Assembly: GCA_009928435.1 (NCBI GenBank)
Contig: JAABNQ010000017.1
Location: forward strand, 1 to 58,260
Length of the DNA stretch: 58,260 nt
Source of the DNA: Bacillus sp. HF117_J1_D
GTDB taxonomy: Bacteria > Bacillota > Bacilli > Bacillales > Bacillaceae_C
Direction: 5' to 3'
The notes beneath the pieces are model-generated. The model saw only the letters and a program-made list of their open reading frames with translations, was not told the DNA's origin and ran no database searches. Within the stretch, counting starts at the first letter, position 1; each line of letters opens with the position of its first letter. Below, in pieces: positions 9,295 through 17,442 of the stretch. The translations under genes and the position numbers were made by a program.

Positions 9295-10476
9295 CTAATT
9301 TGCTGGCTTTTTAAAGAGGTCGTCAAAGTGTGCTGCAGCTTCCTGATCCTCTTCAATTAGCATATGTCCATAAATGTCAAAAGTGGTTCCAATTCTTGTA
9401 TGCCCAGCGCGTTTTTGCACTGCTTTTGGCCGTATCCCTTTTGTGCTTAGATAAGTGAGGGATGAGTGTCTTAAATCATGGAACCGAATCTCTTTTAGTC
9501 CCAACTCCTTAAACTTCTCACTTTCCATAAATCTTCCCCACCATTGGCTAATGGAATCGGGCCGGAGTGGTTTACCGAATATATCACCAAATAAAAACAA
9601 ATGATCTTTCCACGCTCTCTTTTCACCCACCGAGAAAACTTCTTGAGTACGGATGTGGATTAATTTTTTTATCATATCCATAAGTGCCCCAGGCAATGAT
9701 ATAAACCGTTTGCTCTTTGTCTTAGTCTCCTTTAGAACAACACCTTCACCTTTTCTTACAGTAAGGGCTTGGTTGATATGTATGCCCCCTCTGTCAAAGT
9801 CCACATGCTTTTCTTCAATGGCTGCTATTTCACCTTGCCTGGCTGATGATGTTAGAGCAATGGCGACCAGTACTTCCCATCTAAAGTCTAAGGTTTTGAG
9901 GTGGGTGGCAAGTATAGATAATTCCTTTGGTCCATAAATCTCTGTTTCAGCTTGTTGTGGGGTTGGCGGCTTAATATCCTGTGCAGGGTTATCAGAGATC
10001 CACTTCATTTTTTTCGCAAAACTCAAAAGGCTATTAAATGCTTTGAAGCAATTATTTATACTTGATGCCGAAAGGGGACCCTTTTTCCCATCCAATCTAG
10101 CCCCATCTTTATTGAGGCTGTTAACAAAGTTGAGCACATGAATAGGCATGATATCAGATAGCTTCATGTGGCCATACAGCGGCTTTATTCGCTTTTTATA
10201 CACATTTATATATTCTTGTTTTGTGCGAGGGGATAGGTCGCTTTCTGTGACGTTCTCATTCCAAACTTTATACAGGTCATTCAATGTGATTCTTTCCGGT
10301 TTGATGTATTTTCCAGTTAATATTTCAGCTTCAAAAATAGCAAGTTGCTTCTTGGCTTCAGTTGGGTTTTTTGCTTGTATTGTTTTTCTTTCCCGAATCG
10401 GAATCCCTTTTTCGTCATATCCAATTGTCACAACAAGCCGATAACTATTTTTACCTCTTTTTTCGATATGTGCCAT
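9295..10476 (-). CDS. int: Phage integrase (tyrosine recombinase)
   Basis: 393-residue site-specific recombinase that integrates and excises the prophage. An N-terminal arm-binding domain (AP2-like, residues 1-60) is followed by a SAM-like core-binding domain (about 65-160) and the catalytic domain. The catalytic residues are visible: Arg in SSARQGE, HxxR in FHDLRH, His in AGHTRIG and the nucleophilic Tyr in DIYGHM. The first box has Ser-Ala where Thr-Gly is usual. Start supported by AAAGGAGC. It points toward attL and is 130 bases from the tRNA gene. Confidence 0.95.
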   Translation of the reverse strand: MAHIEKRGKNSYRLVVTIGYDEKGIPIRERKTIQAKNPTEAKKQLAIFEAEILTGKYIKPERITLNDLYKVWNENVTESDLSPRTKQEYINVYKKRIKPLYGHMKLSDIMPIHVLNFVNSLNKDGARLDGKKGPLSASSINNCFKAFNSLLSFAKKMKWISDNPAQDIKPPTPQQAETEIYGPKELSILATHLKTLDFRWEVLVAIALTSSARQGEIAAIEEKHVDFDRGGIHINQALTVRKGEGVVLKETKTKSKRFISLPGALMDMIKKLIHIRTQEVFSVGEKRAWKDHLFLFGDIFGKPLRPDSISQWWGRFMESEKFKELGLKEIRFHDLRHSSLTYLSTKGIRPKAVQKRAGHTRIGTTFDIYGHMLIEEDQEAAAHFDDLFKKPAN

Positions 10477-10494
10477 ATCAATGCTCCTTTCGTT

Positions 10495-10875
10495 TTAATC
10501 ACTAACAACTAATTCCATTTGCCTTTCAGTTGGCAACATAGAAACTAACTCACCAATCTCATGGGATGGCAATAGTAACTGTCGTATAACCCAAGGATCA
10601 ACACCATACCTATAGATTTTTTCTTTTATAGCATTTATGTTCAATCCAATCTGTCCGGGCTTGTGCTTATTAAAAATTAAGTCTGCCAAGCTGATCGACG
10701 TGGTGATGATCGAATCATCAAATTCATGTCTTTTGATAAATTCGAACGGCTTGTATGCCTCGTAGTAATGCACAGGCTTGTCCCAATTTAACTCACGATG
10801 TTCGAATGTTAGAACGTACCAATAGGGGATAAGTTGGTTATCTACATAGTCGTAATAAAGTCTTTGCTGCGGCAT
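10495..10875 (-). CDS. Hypothetical phage protein of the lysogeny module
   Basis: 126-residue soluble protein, rich in aromatic residues (YYDYVDNQLIPYWYV near the N-terminus) and ending in a hydrophobic helix region. No family recognised. Its ATG overlaps the stop of the ImmA-like gene (TAATG), with AAAGGAGT 10 bases before, so the two are translationally coupled. That tight link suggests a joint function with the metallopeptidase. Confidence 0.72.
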   Translation of the reverse strand: MPQQRLYYDYVDNQLIPYWYVLTFEHRELNWDKPVHYYEAYKPFEFIKRHEFDDSIITTSISLADLIFNKHKPGQIGLNINAIKEKIYRYGVDPWVIRQLLLPSHEIGELVSMLPTERQMELVVSD

Positions 10876-11474
10876 TATGCTTTTACTCCTTTCTTTTTGA
10901 GGATAGCGTTTAACTGATCTAACACCTTATTTGTTTCTTCCGAATAGGGTGGGGCCTTCGGATAAAGCCTTTCCATAAACTTTCTATGTTCATCGTCAGA
11001 TTTCGCTTGTTGAATTTTATTTCTGTAGTGAATCAATCGTTTCCGTGCGAAATCTTCAGTGACATTGAAATCCTTTGCAATAATCGGTACCCCATCATCA
11101 ACATTGAAGTAATTTGCGACTTGATAACTTTTCATCATGAATGTTGGTACGCAGAAATGATACATAAAGTTATCTGCTTTAACTTCTTGATATAGCCTAA
11201 AATCTGATGCCATTGATTGTTGATAACCCTCATGTTGCAAAACATGGCATAATTCATGACTGAAATCCTGCCATTGTTCTTTTGGTCCAAGATCTTCATT
11301 AAGAAAAATCCAGAACTCTCCACTGTTTTCAATTGCTTCGCTAGTCTCATCCCAAAATTTCAGTTTAATGTTTAAACCTCTCGAAATAGCATACATGTCT
11401 AACTCTTTTGGTGTTATAATCCCAATCTCCTTGTATATATTTTCAATAAAGTCTTCCAGGTTGCTGAATATCAT
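10875..11474 (-). CDS. ImmA/IrrE-type metallopeptidase
   Basis: 199 residues. Zinc-binding HELCH motif at residues 73-77 (FSHELCHVLQH) and a downstream EVKAD (E97...D101) that supplies the third ligand. In ICEBs1, ImmA cuts the XRE repressor ImmR to induce the element; ImmA-like proteins in prophages are thought to do the same. The repressor here is three genes upstream in the same leftward group. Start is supported by AAAGGAGGT. Confidence 0.87.
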   Translation of the reverse strand: MIFSNLEDFIENIYKEIGIITPKELDMYAISRGLNIKLKFWDETSEAIENSGEFWIFLNEDLGPKEQWQDFSHELCHVLQHEGYQQSMASDFRLYQEVKADNFMYHFCVPTFMMKSYQVANYFNVDDGVPIIAKDFNVTEDFARKRLIHYRNKIQQAKSDDEHRKFMERLYPKAPPYSEETNKVLDQLNAILKKKGVKA

Positions 11475-11564
11475 GACAGTTACCTCCTTTTAATACACAA
11501 ACGTATGTTCTATTACAGGTTATAAGAAAAGCCCGGTTAGGGCTAAGTTTCTATTTATCTTTAA

Positions 11565-12122
11565 TTACTCTTTAGATGTTTCAATAACCCTCTTAAACTT
11601 CTCTGGGTTATCAGGGGAGTCGAAGTCTACTAAGTATACAGGCTCTCCGGGATATTTAATTTCAAATCCGACGACAGCGTCAACAGTCGCTCCACTTTTT
11701 ACATTGGTGTCTCCCATCTCGACTAATTCAGGTTTATAATCGTCAGGATAAAGCCCGTTTGCACCATCTAACATCTCTACCGTTGTATCTGTTTCTTGGT
11801 TTGCTGCTATGTTAGTCGCTAAAGCCATCCAGGGGTCTGTTGCTTCGTCACTTTTATTTGTGAACTCAATTTCTAACGCTAATATTTGAGAATCGTTTAG
11901 TGGGCTTTTGAGTTGTTCTGTATTTTTTATCACGAATTTATATTCATCGGTTTCCAATGTAGTGTCGCTTAATTCTTGTTTAGGACTTTCGTTTTTCTCT
12001 TTACTCTCTTCCTTATTTTCGGTGTTTGTATCCTCATTTGAATTGCTTGATGTATCACTGCCACATGCTACTAATCCAAATGTTAGTATCGACACAACTA
12101 ACAACAATAAGATTTTTTTCAA
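11565..12122 (-). CDS. Lysogeny-module lipoprotein with DUF5067-like domain
   Basis: 185 residues. Signal peptide of 19 residues with lipobox LVAC and lipidated Cys20, then a low-complexity Ser/Asn/Glu/Lys linker (about 22-55), then a beta-rich domain (about 60-180) with the pattern of DUF5067/DUF4352-type immunoglobulin-like lipoprotein domains (ALEIEFTNKSDE, GATVDAVVGFEI). TTG start after AAAGGGGAA. Expected on the outer face of the membrane in lysogens, since it lies in the arm with int and repressor. Candidate surface-changing gene. Confidence 0.75.
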   Translation of the reverse strand: MKKILLLLVVSILTFGLVACGSDTSSNSNEDTNTENKEESKEKNESPKQELSDTTLETDEYKFVIKNTEQLKSPLNDSQILALEIEFTNKSDEATDPWMALATNIAANQETDTTVEMLDGANGLYPDDYKPELVEMGDTNVKSGATVDAVVGFEIKYPGEPVYLVDFDSPDNPEKFKRVIETSKE

Positions 12123-12161
12123 TTTAATATTCCCCTTTATGTATTATTTATCTGTAACTAA

Positions 12162-12977
12162 TTACGCGGCATCGTTCATTAATCTATATAATAATAAATA
12201 TAACGCATAAAAGTTTAATCCACCTTGCAACAAAACTGGATTTCCAGCATCTTTTGTGATCAACAAACCATCTTTAAATACTTCCATGTTTAATATTTTG
12301 TTAAGCCGAATATTTCTAGTTTTATTTCCAGTCAATATTATTCGTTTATTAGTCAAATAAAAATCTCCTGCATCAATTACCTTCCATATATTTTCCTTTT
12401 GAACGCTTGGAGATATACTGCCAGCACTGTAATAAATTCCTTTAGCAATCTTCACTCTGGCAGTAATCCCTCCGTAATTAACCCTCTTTGTTACACTTCT
12501 TTGCTCAACCCACTTAAGGTTATTTTGTTGCAGATAACATCTTTCCGTTTTGGGAAGTGTTATATTGATATCGTTTTGAACCAACTCGTCCAGTGGGGAA
12601 TTTTCTATTGAGTAATAAAGGTAGTTTTCACTTAATTCATCAATAACTTTTTTGGGTAAGTCCTCATGAGTTAATTCCAAGCTGTTAAAAGCCTTATTAA
12701 TCTTGTCTATTTCCTCTCTCGTCAAGACGTTATCCCCAAGGGCTTCTTTGATTACTCGAATGACACTTTGGACACGTACTTCTTTAGCGATATTTTGCGC
12801 ATCAGAAGGTATCAATTCGTGCTTTTCCATTAATTCAAGTTCTGCTTTTTTATGATCGAAGTTCAAAATATCTTGTTCGATCAATTCTTTAGAATATTCA
12901 TCTTTAAACAATTTCATCTTCTTTTTATTTTGAAACCACTTCTTTATCATTTTTACTAGCAGAGCCCCCAATACCAA
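12162..12977 (-). CDS. Protein with PH/GRAM-like C-terminal domain
   Basis: Up to 271 residues. A short hydrophobic/basic start (MIKKWFQNKKKMKLF) may be a membrane anchor; a helical middle (about 40-130) is followed by a beta-rich C-terminal part that includes GDFYLTNKRIILTG and a following KILNMEVFKDGLLI, the signature of bacterial PH-like (GRAM-type) domains. Two starts are possible: TTG at 12977 without a clear ribosome site, or the ATG nine codons later (12950) after a GGGGG run. Role unknown; placed directly after the repressor and so expressed in lysogens. Confidence 0.65.
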   Translation of the reverse strand: MVLGALLVKMIKKWFQNKKKMKLFKDEYSKELIEQDILNFDHKKAELELMEKHELIPSDAQNIAKEVRVQSVIRVIKEALGDNVLTREEIDKINKAFNSLELTHEDLPKKVIDELSENYLYYSIENSPLDELVQNDINITLPKTERCYLQQNNLKWVEQRSVTKRVNYGGITARVKIAKGIYYSAGSISPSVQKENIWKVIDAGDFYLTNKRIILTGNKTRNIRLNKILNMEVFKDGLLITKDAGNPVLLQGGLNFYALYLLLYRLMNDAA

Positions 12978-12990
12978 TAATTGTTTATCG

Positions 12991-13341
12991 TCAATCCTTA
13001 TCCTCTTGCATAATCTCCCACATTTTACGCAATTTCCGTAAATCTTCTTCAGGAGTTTTCGGTAATTCTCTATGCCAACGCTTTAATTCAGGATCGTTGA
13101 TAAATTCGTCAAAGGTTTCTTCCTTTGTTAAGTGAGGTTGATCAGAGTTGCCGACTAAGTAATCAACAGTGGCGTTCAAAGTTTCAGATAAATCAACTAG
13201 AATTTCTGGTTCGATTCTTTTTTGAAAACCACTTTCTATCTTGTTCATTTTACTCTGAGAGATGCCAATCATTTTTGCTAGTTCGAGTTGTTCGATGCCT
13301 CTATTTTCTCTCAGTTTTCTTATTCTTTTTCCAATATCCAT
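12991..13341 (-). CDS. Phage repressor, XRE family helix-turn-helix
   Basis: 116 residues. N-terminal HTH (about 5-60): IRKLRENRGIEQLELAKMIGISQSKMNKIESG, then a short helical C-terminal region. No peptidase domain, so induction cannot occur by LexA-type self-cleavage and may depend on the ImmA-like protease or the antirepressor. It is divergent from the early operon, across a region with four operators. Start supported by AAGGAGAATCC. Confidence 0.87.
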   Translation of the reverse strand: MDIGKRIRKLRENRGIEQLELAKMIGISQSKMNKIESGFQKRIEPEILVDLSETLNATVDYLVGNSDQPHLTKEETFDEFINDPELKRWHRELPKTPEEDLRKLRKMWEIMQEDKD

Positions 13342-13376
13342 AATGGATTCTCCTTGCTATTACAGCATTTAACCTC

Positions 13377-13404
13377 ATTATATAATTTCTAAAATAGAAA
13401 ACAA
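13377..13404 (-). promoter_or_regulatory. Leftward (repressor) promoter
   Basis: On the minus strand TTGTTT (13404-13399), 16-bp spacer, TATAAT (13382-13377). Operator O1 lies in the spacer. Confidence 0.75.
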
Positions 13405-13489
13405 TAAAATTTCTAAAAAAGAATTTAATAAAGTGTTGACTTTCTATTTTAGAATATATATACTTTAAGTAGAATTTCTAAAAAAGAAT
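13386..13489. promoter_or_regulatory. Four repressor operators, TTTCTA-N3-(T/A)AGAA(A/T)
   Basis: O1 13386-13400 (TTTCTAAAATAGAAA), O2 13410-13424, O3 13441-13455 (TTTCTATTTTAGAAT), O4 13475-13489. All four are 15-bp near-palindromes with a 3-bp centre; O1 is perfect. Centres are 24, 31 and 34 bp apart. O1 and O3 lie between the -35 and -10 of the leftward and rightward promoters. Confidence 0.88.
13436..13464 (+). promoter_or_regulatory. Rightward early promoter
   Basis: TTGACT (13436-13441), 17-bp spacer, TATACT (13459-13464), with operator O3 inside the spacer and O4 just downstream of the start site. Confidence 0.88.
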
Positions 13490-13510
13490 ATTTAGAAGCG
13501 AGGTGTACAA

Positions 13511-13753
13511 ATGATAATCAATTTAAATATCATCCAAGAAAAGCGTAAGAAAAAAGGATACACCATCGACGATATGGCTAAAAAGCTTAATCTCACCAAT
13601 GGTTCTATGTATTACAAAAGAGAGGTGGGCCAATATAAATTCAAGGCTGAAGAGATCATGATGGTGTCTAAAGTTCTTCAAATACCAATGAACCAACTTT
13701 TTTTATCGGATGAATATTCCAAAATGGAAACCGGGTCAAAAAAAGTCATTTAG
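13511..13753 (+). CDS. Cro-like small HTH protein
   Basis: 80 residues with an XRE-type HTH: EKRKKKGYTIDDMAKKLNLTNGSMYYKREVG. First gene of the rightward early operon, facing the repressor, so it is in the Cro position. The N-terminus is very short and no oligomer domain is visible. Ribosome site GCGAGGTG. Function as Cro is inferred from position. Confidence 0.8.
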   Translation: MIINLNIIQEKRKKKGYTIDDMAKKLNLTNGSMYYKREVGQYKFKAEEIMMVSKVLQIPMNQLFLSDEYSKMETGSKKVI

Positions 13754-13762
13754 GAGGTAACC

Positions 13763-13975
13763 ATGCTAACCACTAAACAAAAGCAGGTGTTGGATGCGAT
13801 AAAAACATTTATTGCAGATCACAGCTTCCCACCTACAAATGAAGAGTTGTGTGAAATCGTTGGCGTTAAGTCAAAAAGCACAATGCACACTCACCTAACC
13901 AAATTGAGAGAAAAGGGATATGTCGACTGGTGGGATGGCAGTCCCCGGACATTCAGGATTCTCAAAGATATATAA
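13763..13975 (+). CDS. LexA-type winged-helix DNA-binding protein, no peptidase domain
   Basis: 70 residues that match only the N-terminal DNA-binding domain of LexA: TTKQKQVLDAIKTFIADHSFPPTNEELCEIVGVKSKSTMHTHL in order, then a wing (LREKGYVDWWDGSPRTF). The C-terminal Ser-Lys peptidase of LexA is absent. Preceded by AGGAGGTAACC. It could compete with host LexA or act as a local regulator; neither is shown. Confidence 0.78.
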   Translation: MLTTKQKQVLDAIKTFIADHSFPPTNEELCEIVGVKSKSTMHTHLTKLREKGYVDWWDGSPRTFRILKDI

Positions 13976-13985
13976 GGAGGTAACC

Positions 13986-14522
13986 ATGAATCAATTACTA
14001 AACATAAAAATTGAATATAAAAATGGAAAGCCTGAAACCTTGGTCATTGACGATGTAAGATTTAACCGTTTTGATTTGCTCGCTTTTGCTACAAGAACCG
14101 ATGATAAAAAACTTGCATGGGCAATATTAAAAACCGCGTCACAATTATTCCACTGGCAAGACGATCAAACATTTAACGCTTTGTACGGATCGGTAGCCAT
14201 GGAGGTGACAAGAGATTTTCAAAACAATGAATTTCGTATACACCAAAGGTTTAATGAGCAAGTTACTAGGTTGTTTGGAAATAACGCAAAAGTAATAACG
14301 AAGATTAATTACATTCATCATCAACCGGACTCTTGGATTTGTATAAACAACGAAGAAATTCCTGTTGAAATGAAATTAAAGAAATTCGATAAAAGGGCAC
14401 TGAGCCAGTTACTAAGGTATATGAAGCACTACAATTCTTCAAAAGGGATTGCTGTTGGTTCAAAGCTGGATGTTGACTTGCCGGAAAATATTACATTTAT
14501 TTCAACTGATCAACTGAGGTGA
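13986..14522 (+). CDS. Phage protein with possible PD-(D/E)xK-like segment
   Basis: 178 residues from the ATG that follows AAGGAGGTAACC. No family recognised with confidence. The second half reads IPVEMKLKKFDKRALSQLLRY, where an E-x-K followed by a Q-x-x-R-Y helix resembles the end of a restriction-endonuclease-like fold; a preceding WICINNEE strand would fit. This is inference from motif shape only. Lies between the LexA-like gene and the antirepressor. Confidence 0.6.
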   Translation: MNQLLNIKIEYKNGKPETLVIDDVRFNRFDLLAFATRTDDKKLAWAILKTASQLFHWQDDQTFNALYGSVAMEVTRDFQNNEFRIHQRFNEQVTRLFGNNAKVITKINYIHHQPDSWICINNEEIPVEMKLKKFDKRALSQLLRYMKHYNSSKGIAVGSKLDVDLPENITFISTDQLR

Positions 14523-15319
14523 TTGAATTGGAAATTGTTAAATCTAGCAATTTCGGGTCAATAATGTGTGATTTTTATCGACATAACAATGATATTTTTA
14601 TGACCCGTGAACAGATTGGTTATGCCTTAAATTACTCCGATCCAATAAGAGCTATATCGAAGATTCATGCCAGGAATCAAGAAAGATTGGATCAGTTTTC
14701 AGTAGTTACCAAATTGACCACCACTGATGGGAAACGTTATGCAACAACAATCTATAACCAAAAAGGCATTTTCGAGATATGCCGATGGAGTCGGCAAGAT
14801 AAAGCGAACGAATTTATGGATTGGGTCTGGGATGTAATTGAATCCATCAGAAAACACGGAGCTTACATGACACCAGAAAAGATTGAAGAAGTACTGCTCA
14901 ATCCCGACACCATTATCCAACTGGCCACCAATTTAAAAGAGGAACAACAAAAGCGACTGGAAGCTGAACGAACAATCCGGCAGCAGAAGCCAAAAGTGCT
15001 ATTCGCTGACGCTGTTGAAACATCTGAATCATCTGTTTTGGTCGGAGAACTTTCGAAAATCCTTCGGCAAAACGGAATCGACATTGGGCAGAACAGATTA
15101 TTCGCATGGCTCAGAGAAAACGGGTACCTCATAAGAAAAAAAGGCGAATCATTCAATCTGCCGACACAACGGTCAATGGACCTGGGCCTTTTCGAAATAA
15201 AGAAGCGAACCATCAATAACCCTGATGGATCCATCAGAACTACCAGGACGCCAAAGGTAACTGGTAAGGGCCAGATTTACTTTGTAAACAAGTTCCTTGC
15301 AGAAAAGGAGGCGGTTTAG
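14519..15319 (+). CDS. Phage antirepressor (Bro-N plus KilA-C/ANT domains)
   Basis: 266 residues if started at GTG 14519, or 263 from TTG 14528, which has the better-spaced AGGTGA site. N-terminal Bro-N domain (about 5-110: DIFMTREQIGYALNYSDP, GIFEICRWSRQDKANEF) and a C-terminal ANT/KilA-C domain (about 160-260: LSKILRQNGIDIGQNRLFAWLRENGYL). Such proteins block the phage repressor and favour lytic growth. It overlaps the previous gene by 4 bases. Confidence 0.88.
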   Translation: MIELEIVKSSNFGSIMCDFYRHNNDIFMTREQIGYALNYSDPIRAISKIHARNQERLDQFSVVTKLTTTDGKRYATTIYNQKGIFEICRWSRQDKANEFMDWVWDVIESIRKHGAYMTPEKIEEVLLNPDTIIQLATNLKEEQQKRLEAERTIRQQKPKVLFADAVETSESSVLVGELSKILRQNGIDIGQNRLFAWLRENGYLIRKKGESFNLPTQRSMDLGLFEIKKRTINNPDGSIRTTRTPKVTGKGQIYFVNKFLAEKEAV

Positions 15320-15502
15320 ATGATGACCTTCACGGTCCAAGAAGTAGCTATATACCTTGGTGTATGTGAAGACACCATCTACACCATGGTCAAGCAAAAG
15401 GAAATTCCGCACTTCCGGGTCCGGCGCCGAATCTTTTTCCTGAAGGAGAACATCGACACTTGGATCCGGGAACAAGCTACTAATCAAGTGGCTATCTCTT
15501 AA
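15320..15502 (+). CDS. Excisionase-type MerR-like HTH protein
   Basis: 60 residues matching the HTH_17/excisionase family: FTVQEVAIYLGVCEDTIYTMVKQKEIPHFRVRRRI. Follows the antirepressor directly, AAAGGAGGCGG just upstream. It may bind att DNA or act as a regulator; the family covers both. Confidence 0.75.
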   Translation: MMTFTVQEVAIYLGVCEDTIYTMVKQKEIPHFRVRRRIFFLKENIDTWIREQATNQVAIS

Positions 15503-15586
15503 TACAAGTTTACTAATTTATGAGATGAATTTGTGTTCAAGGTATGCACATGTGCAGAACATGCACTTCGGAGGGAGGTGAGCAAG

Positions 15587-15850
15587 ATGAACTACGGCCC
15601 CCTACTTCGTGCAACTAGATTATTTAGAGGAATGACACAAGGAGAAATGGGAGAGGCATTGGGTTTGGATAGATCAGTCGTAACCAAAATGGAGAAAGGG
15701 ACAGTTGGTCTACTATTTGATCGTGGTCTTAGGTGGTTTGAAATAACCCAGACCCAAAAAGTTATTGAATTGTTATCAGCCGGAGTAGAGATATCGGTAA
15801 TTATTAGTTCCCTATCAACATTGATTGGAGGCTTTATCAAATGGATTTAA
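15587..15850 (+). CDS. XRE family HTH protein
   Basis: 87 residues from the ATG after GGAGGTGAGCAAG; the upstream in-frame extension lacks a ribosome site. HTH core LLRATRLFRGMTQGEMGEALGLDRSVVTKMEKG. The C-terminal part is a hydrophobic helix (VIELLSAGVEISVIISSLSTLIGG) that could dimerise or touch the membrane. Similar genes occur in the early region of Bacillus prophages. Confidence 0.75.
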   Translation: MNYGPLLRATRLFRGMTQGEMGEALGLDRSVVTKMEKGTVGLLFDRGLRWFEITQTQKVIELLSAGVEISVIISSLSTLIGGFIKWI

Positions 15851-15996
15851 CAGATTACGAGCTGCGGGACCTTGGGGAAAAAGCAAAAGTACTTATTGAT
15901 TTACACTTCGAAAATCCGGAGAAATTCAGCAAAGAGAAAGTGTTTGATCTAATTGCTGACGAGTATGAAAAGATTGTGTGCCGGAAACATGGATAA
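15841..15996 (+). CDS. Small hypothetical phage protein
   Basis: 51-residue acidic protein (starts MDLTDYELRDLGEK, ends RKHG), overlapping the end of the preceding HTH gene by 10 bases. Its own ribosome site is GGAGG inside that gene. No family recognised. Confidence 0.55.
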   Translation: MDLTDYELRDLGEKAKVLIDLHFENPEKFSKEKVFDLIADEYEKIVCRKHG

Positions 15997-16099
15997 TTTT
16001 TGGACAGCGTTCTTTATGTTCGGTGGCCCGGGGATTGGAATACTCATCTGGATGATCGGCAGCATAGCGATTAAAGAAAGGAGAAAACGAAATGTTTAG
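15989..16099 (+). CDS. 36-residue single-helix membrane peptide
   Basis: Starts MDNFWTAFFMFGG and continues with a hydrophobic helix GIGILIWMIGSIAI before a basic tail KERRKRNV. It overlaps both neighbours by 8 bases, a packed operon arrangement. No function known. Confidence 0.5.
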   Translation: MDNFWTAFFMFGGPGIGILIWMIGSIAIKERRKRNV

Positions 16100-16295
16100 G
16101 CAAGAAATCGAGAACCCTATGACGATTGACAGCCATTGGAACGATCATGAAAAGCACTATGGAATTGACGCAATGGGGGACGAGATCTTAGAAGGGGATG
16201 TGATTATTGAAATCGATGGTGAAACAGTATTGGAAGAGAATTTGGAGGATTATCTCATTGAATATCTTGGTGCAAGGTACACATTGGCAAAATAA
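16092..16295 (+). CDS. YqaI-like phage protein
   Basis: 67 residues with the pattern of YqaI from the B. subtilis skin element: IENPMTIDSHW, GDEILEGD and an acidic EENLEDYLIEYLG tail. YqaI-like genes lie just before the recombination genes in skin-type prophages, as here. AAAGGAGAAAACGA ribosome site. Confidence 0.7.
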   Translation: MFRQEIENPMTIDSHWNDHEKHYGIDAMGDEILEGDVIIEIDGETVLEENLEDYLIEYLGARYTLAK

Positions 16296-16376
16296 AAAAG
16301 CTCCCTTTTGCAGAAGGAAGCTGGCAGAAAAAATATTTGTTACTAAACATTATACCACAAAAACGGAGGGATTGAA

Positions 16377-16574
16377 ATGAGTTTCGACACTCCAAACGGA
16401 CCAGTTTTTGAACCTGAAAATCCTATGTTGCGAAGTTTCTACGAAACCTTAAAAAAGCACGCTCCCTCCCTAGCTGGGAGCCGGGCATTTGAAGATATGA
16501 AAGATGTATACGAAGCGCTGGAATTCGATACGAGGGAGGAAACGGATAATGAACCAACTATCACAGCAGTATAA
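16377..16574 (+). CDS. Small hypothetical phage protein
   Basis: 65 residues, ACGGAGGGATTGAA ribosome site, overlapping the next gene by 26 bases. Acidic C-terminus. No recognised domain. Confidence 0.6.
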   Translation: MSFDTPNGPVFEPENPMLRSFYETLKKHAPSLAGSRAFEDMKDVYEALEFDTREETDNEPTITAV

Positions 16575-17442
16575 CCAAGAACAGCAGGGAAATGTGTTGG
16601 CTCAAGCATCAAGCAGTCGAGAAATAGAAGAAGTTAAGGGTCAAATATTCATGGCTCGGCAGTTCCCAAGGAATGTTTTTCAGTCCGAACAACGCATTTT
16701 GGATGCTTGCAAACGTCCCTCCCTTGCTCAAACAGCTTTATATCGTTATCCAAGGGGAAGCACCATGGTTGAAGGCCCTTCAATCAGATTGGCAGAGGTG
16801 CTGGCTCAAAATTGGGGAAATATCGCTTTCGGTGTAAAAGAGTTGGAACAACGTGAGGGTGAATCTGTAGCAATGGCATACGCTTGGGACCTCGAAACGA
16901 ATGTTAGACAGGAAAAAGTATTTACTGTACCCCACACAAGAAAAGCGAAAGGTAGCATTACCAAACTAACTGATCCAAGAGACATATACGAACTGGTTGC
17001 GAATAACGGAGCAAGAAGATTGAGGGCTTGTATTCTTGGGGTTATCCCTGGTGACATCGTTGAAGCGGCTATTGGAGAGTGTAATAAAACATTGGAAGGT
17101 AACAGCAAAGGGCCTTTAAAGGATCGGATAGCCAATGCTTTAAACGCTTTTAAAAACCAATACAAAGTAACTCAGGAAATGATTGAGGAAAGATTTGGTT
17201 ATAATGCGGATGCTTTTACAGAAGTTGATTACTTGGAACTAATCAAGATTTTTAACTCTCTGAAAGACGGAATAAGCAAGGTTGATGATTGGTTTAATAA
17301 GGCCGTTGTTAAGAAAAGTAAGAGTGATCTCGCAAAGTCATTCGACAAAGACAAAAAAGACGAGGCCAAGGATAAAAAAGAAGAGGTGAATGGCGATGAC
17401 GCAGATCCTGACGCTGAACCAGGACAACTACCATTCGACTGA
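16549..17442 (+). CDS. Putative single-strand annealing/recombination protein
   Basis: 297 residues from the ATG after GGGAGGAAAC. I recognise a phage family with the conserved blocks ARQFPRN, ACKRPSLAQTALYRYPRG, GPSIRLAEVLAQNWGNI and GARRLRACILGVIPGDIV, usually annotated hypothetical. It stands where RecT-type annealing proteins stand in related phages: between YqaI and a RecB-type nuclease. The tail is a Lys/Asp/Glu-rich linker ending GQLPFD, a tip like that of SSB. The annealing role is inference from position. Confidence 0.7.
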   Translation: MNQLSQQYNQEQQGNVLAQASSSREIEEVKGQIFMARQFPRNVFQSEQRILDACKRPSLAQTALYRYPRGSTMVEGPSIRLAEVLAQNWGNIAFGVKELEQREGESVAMAYAWDLETNVRQEKVFTVPHTRKAKGSITKLTDPRDIYELVANNGARRLRACILGVIPGDIVEAAIGECNKTLEGNSKGPLKDRIANALNAFKNQYKVTQEMIEERFGYNADAFTEVDYLELIKIFNSLKDGISKVDDWFNKAVVKKSKSDLAKSFDKDKKDEAKDKKEEVNGDDADPDAEPGQLPFD

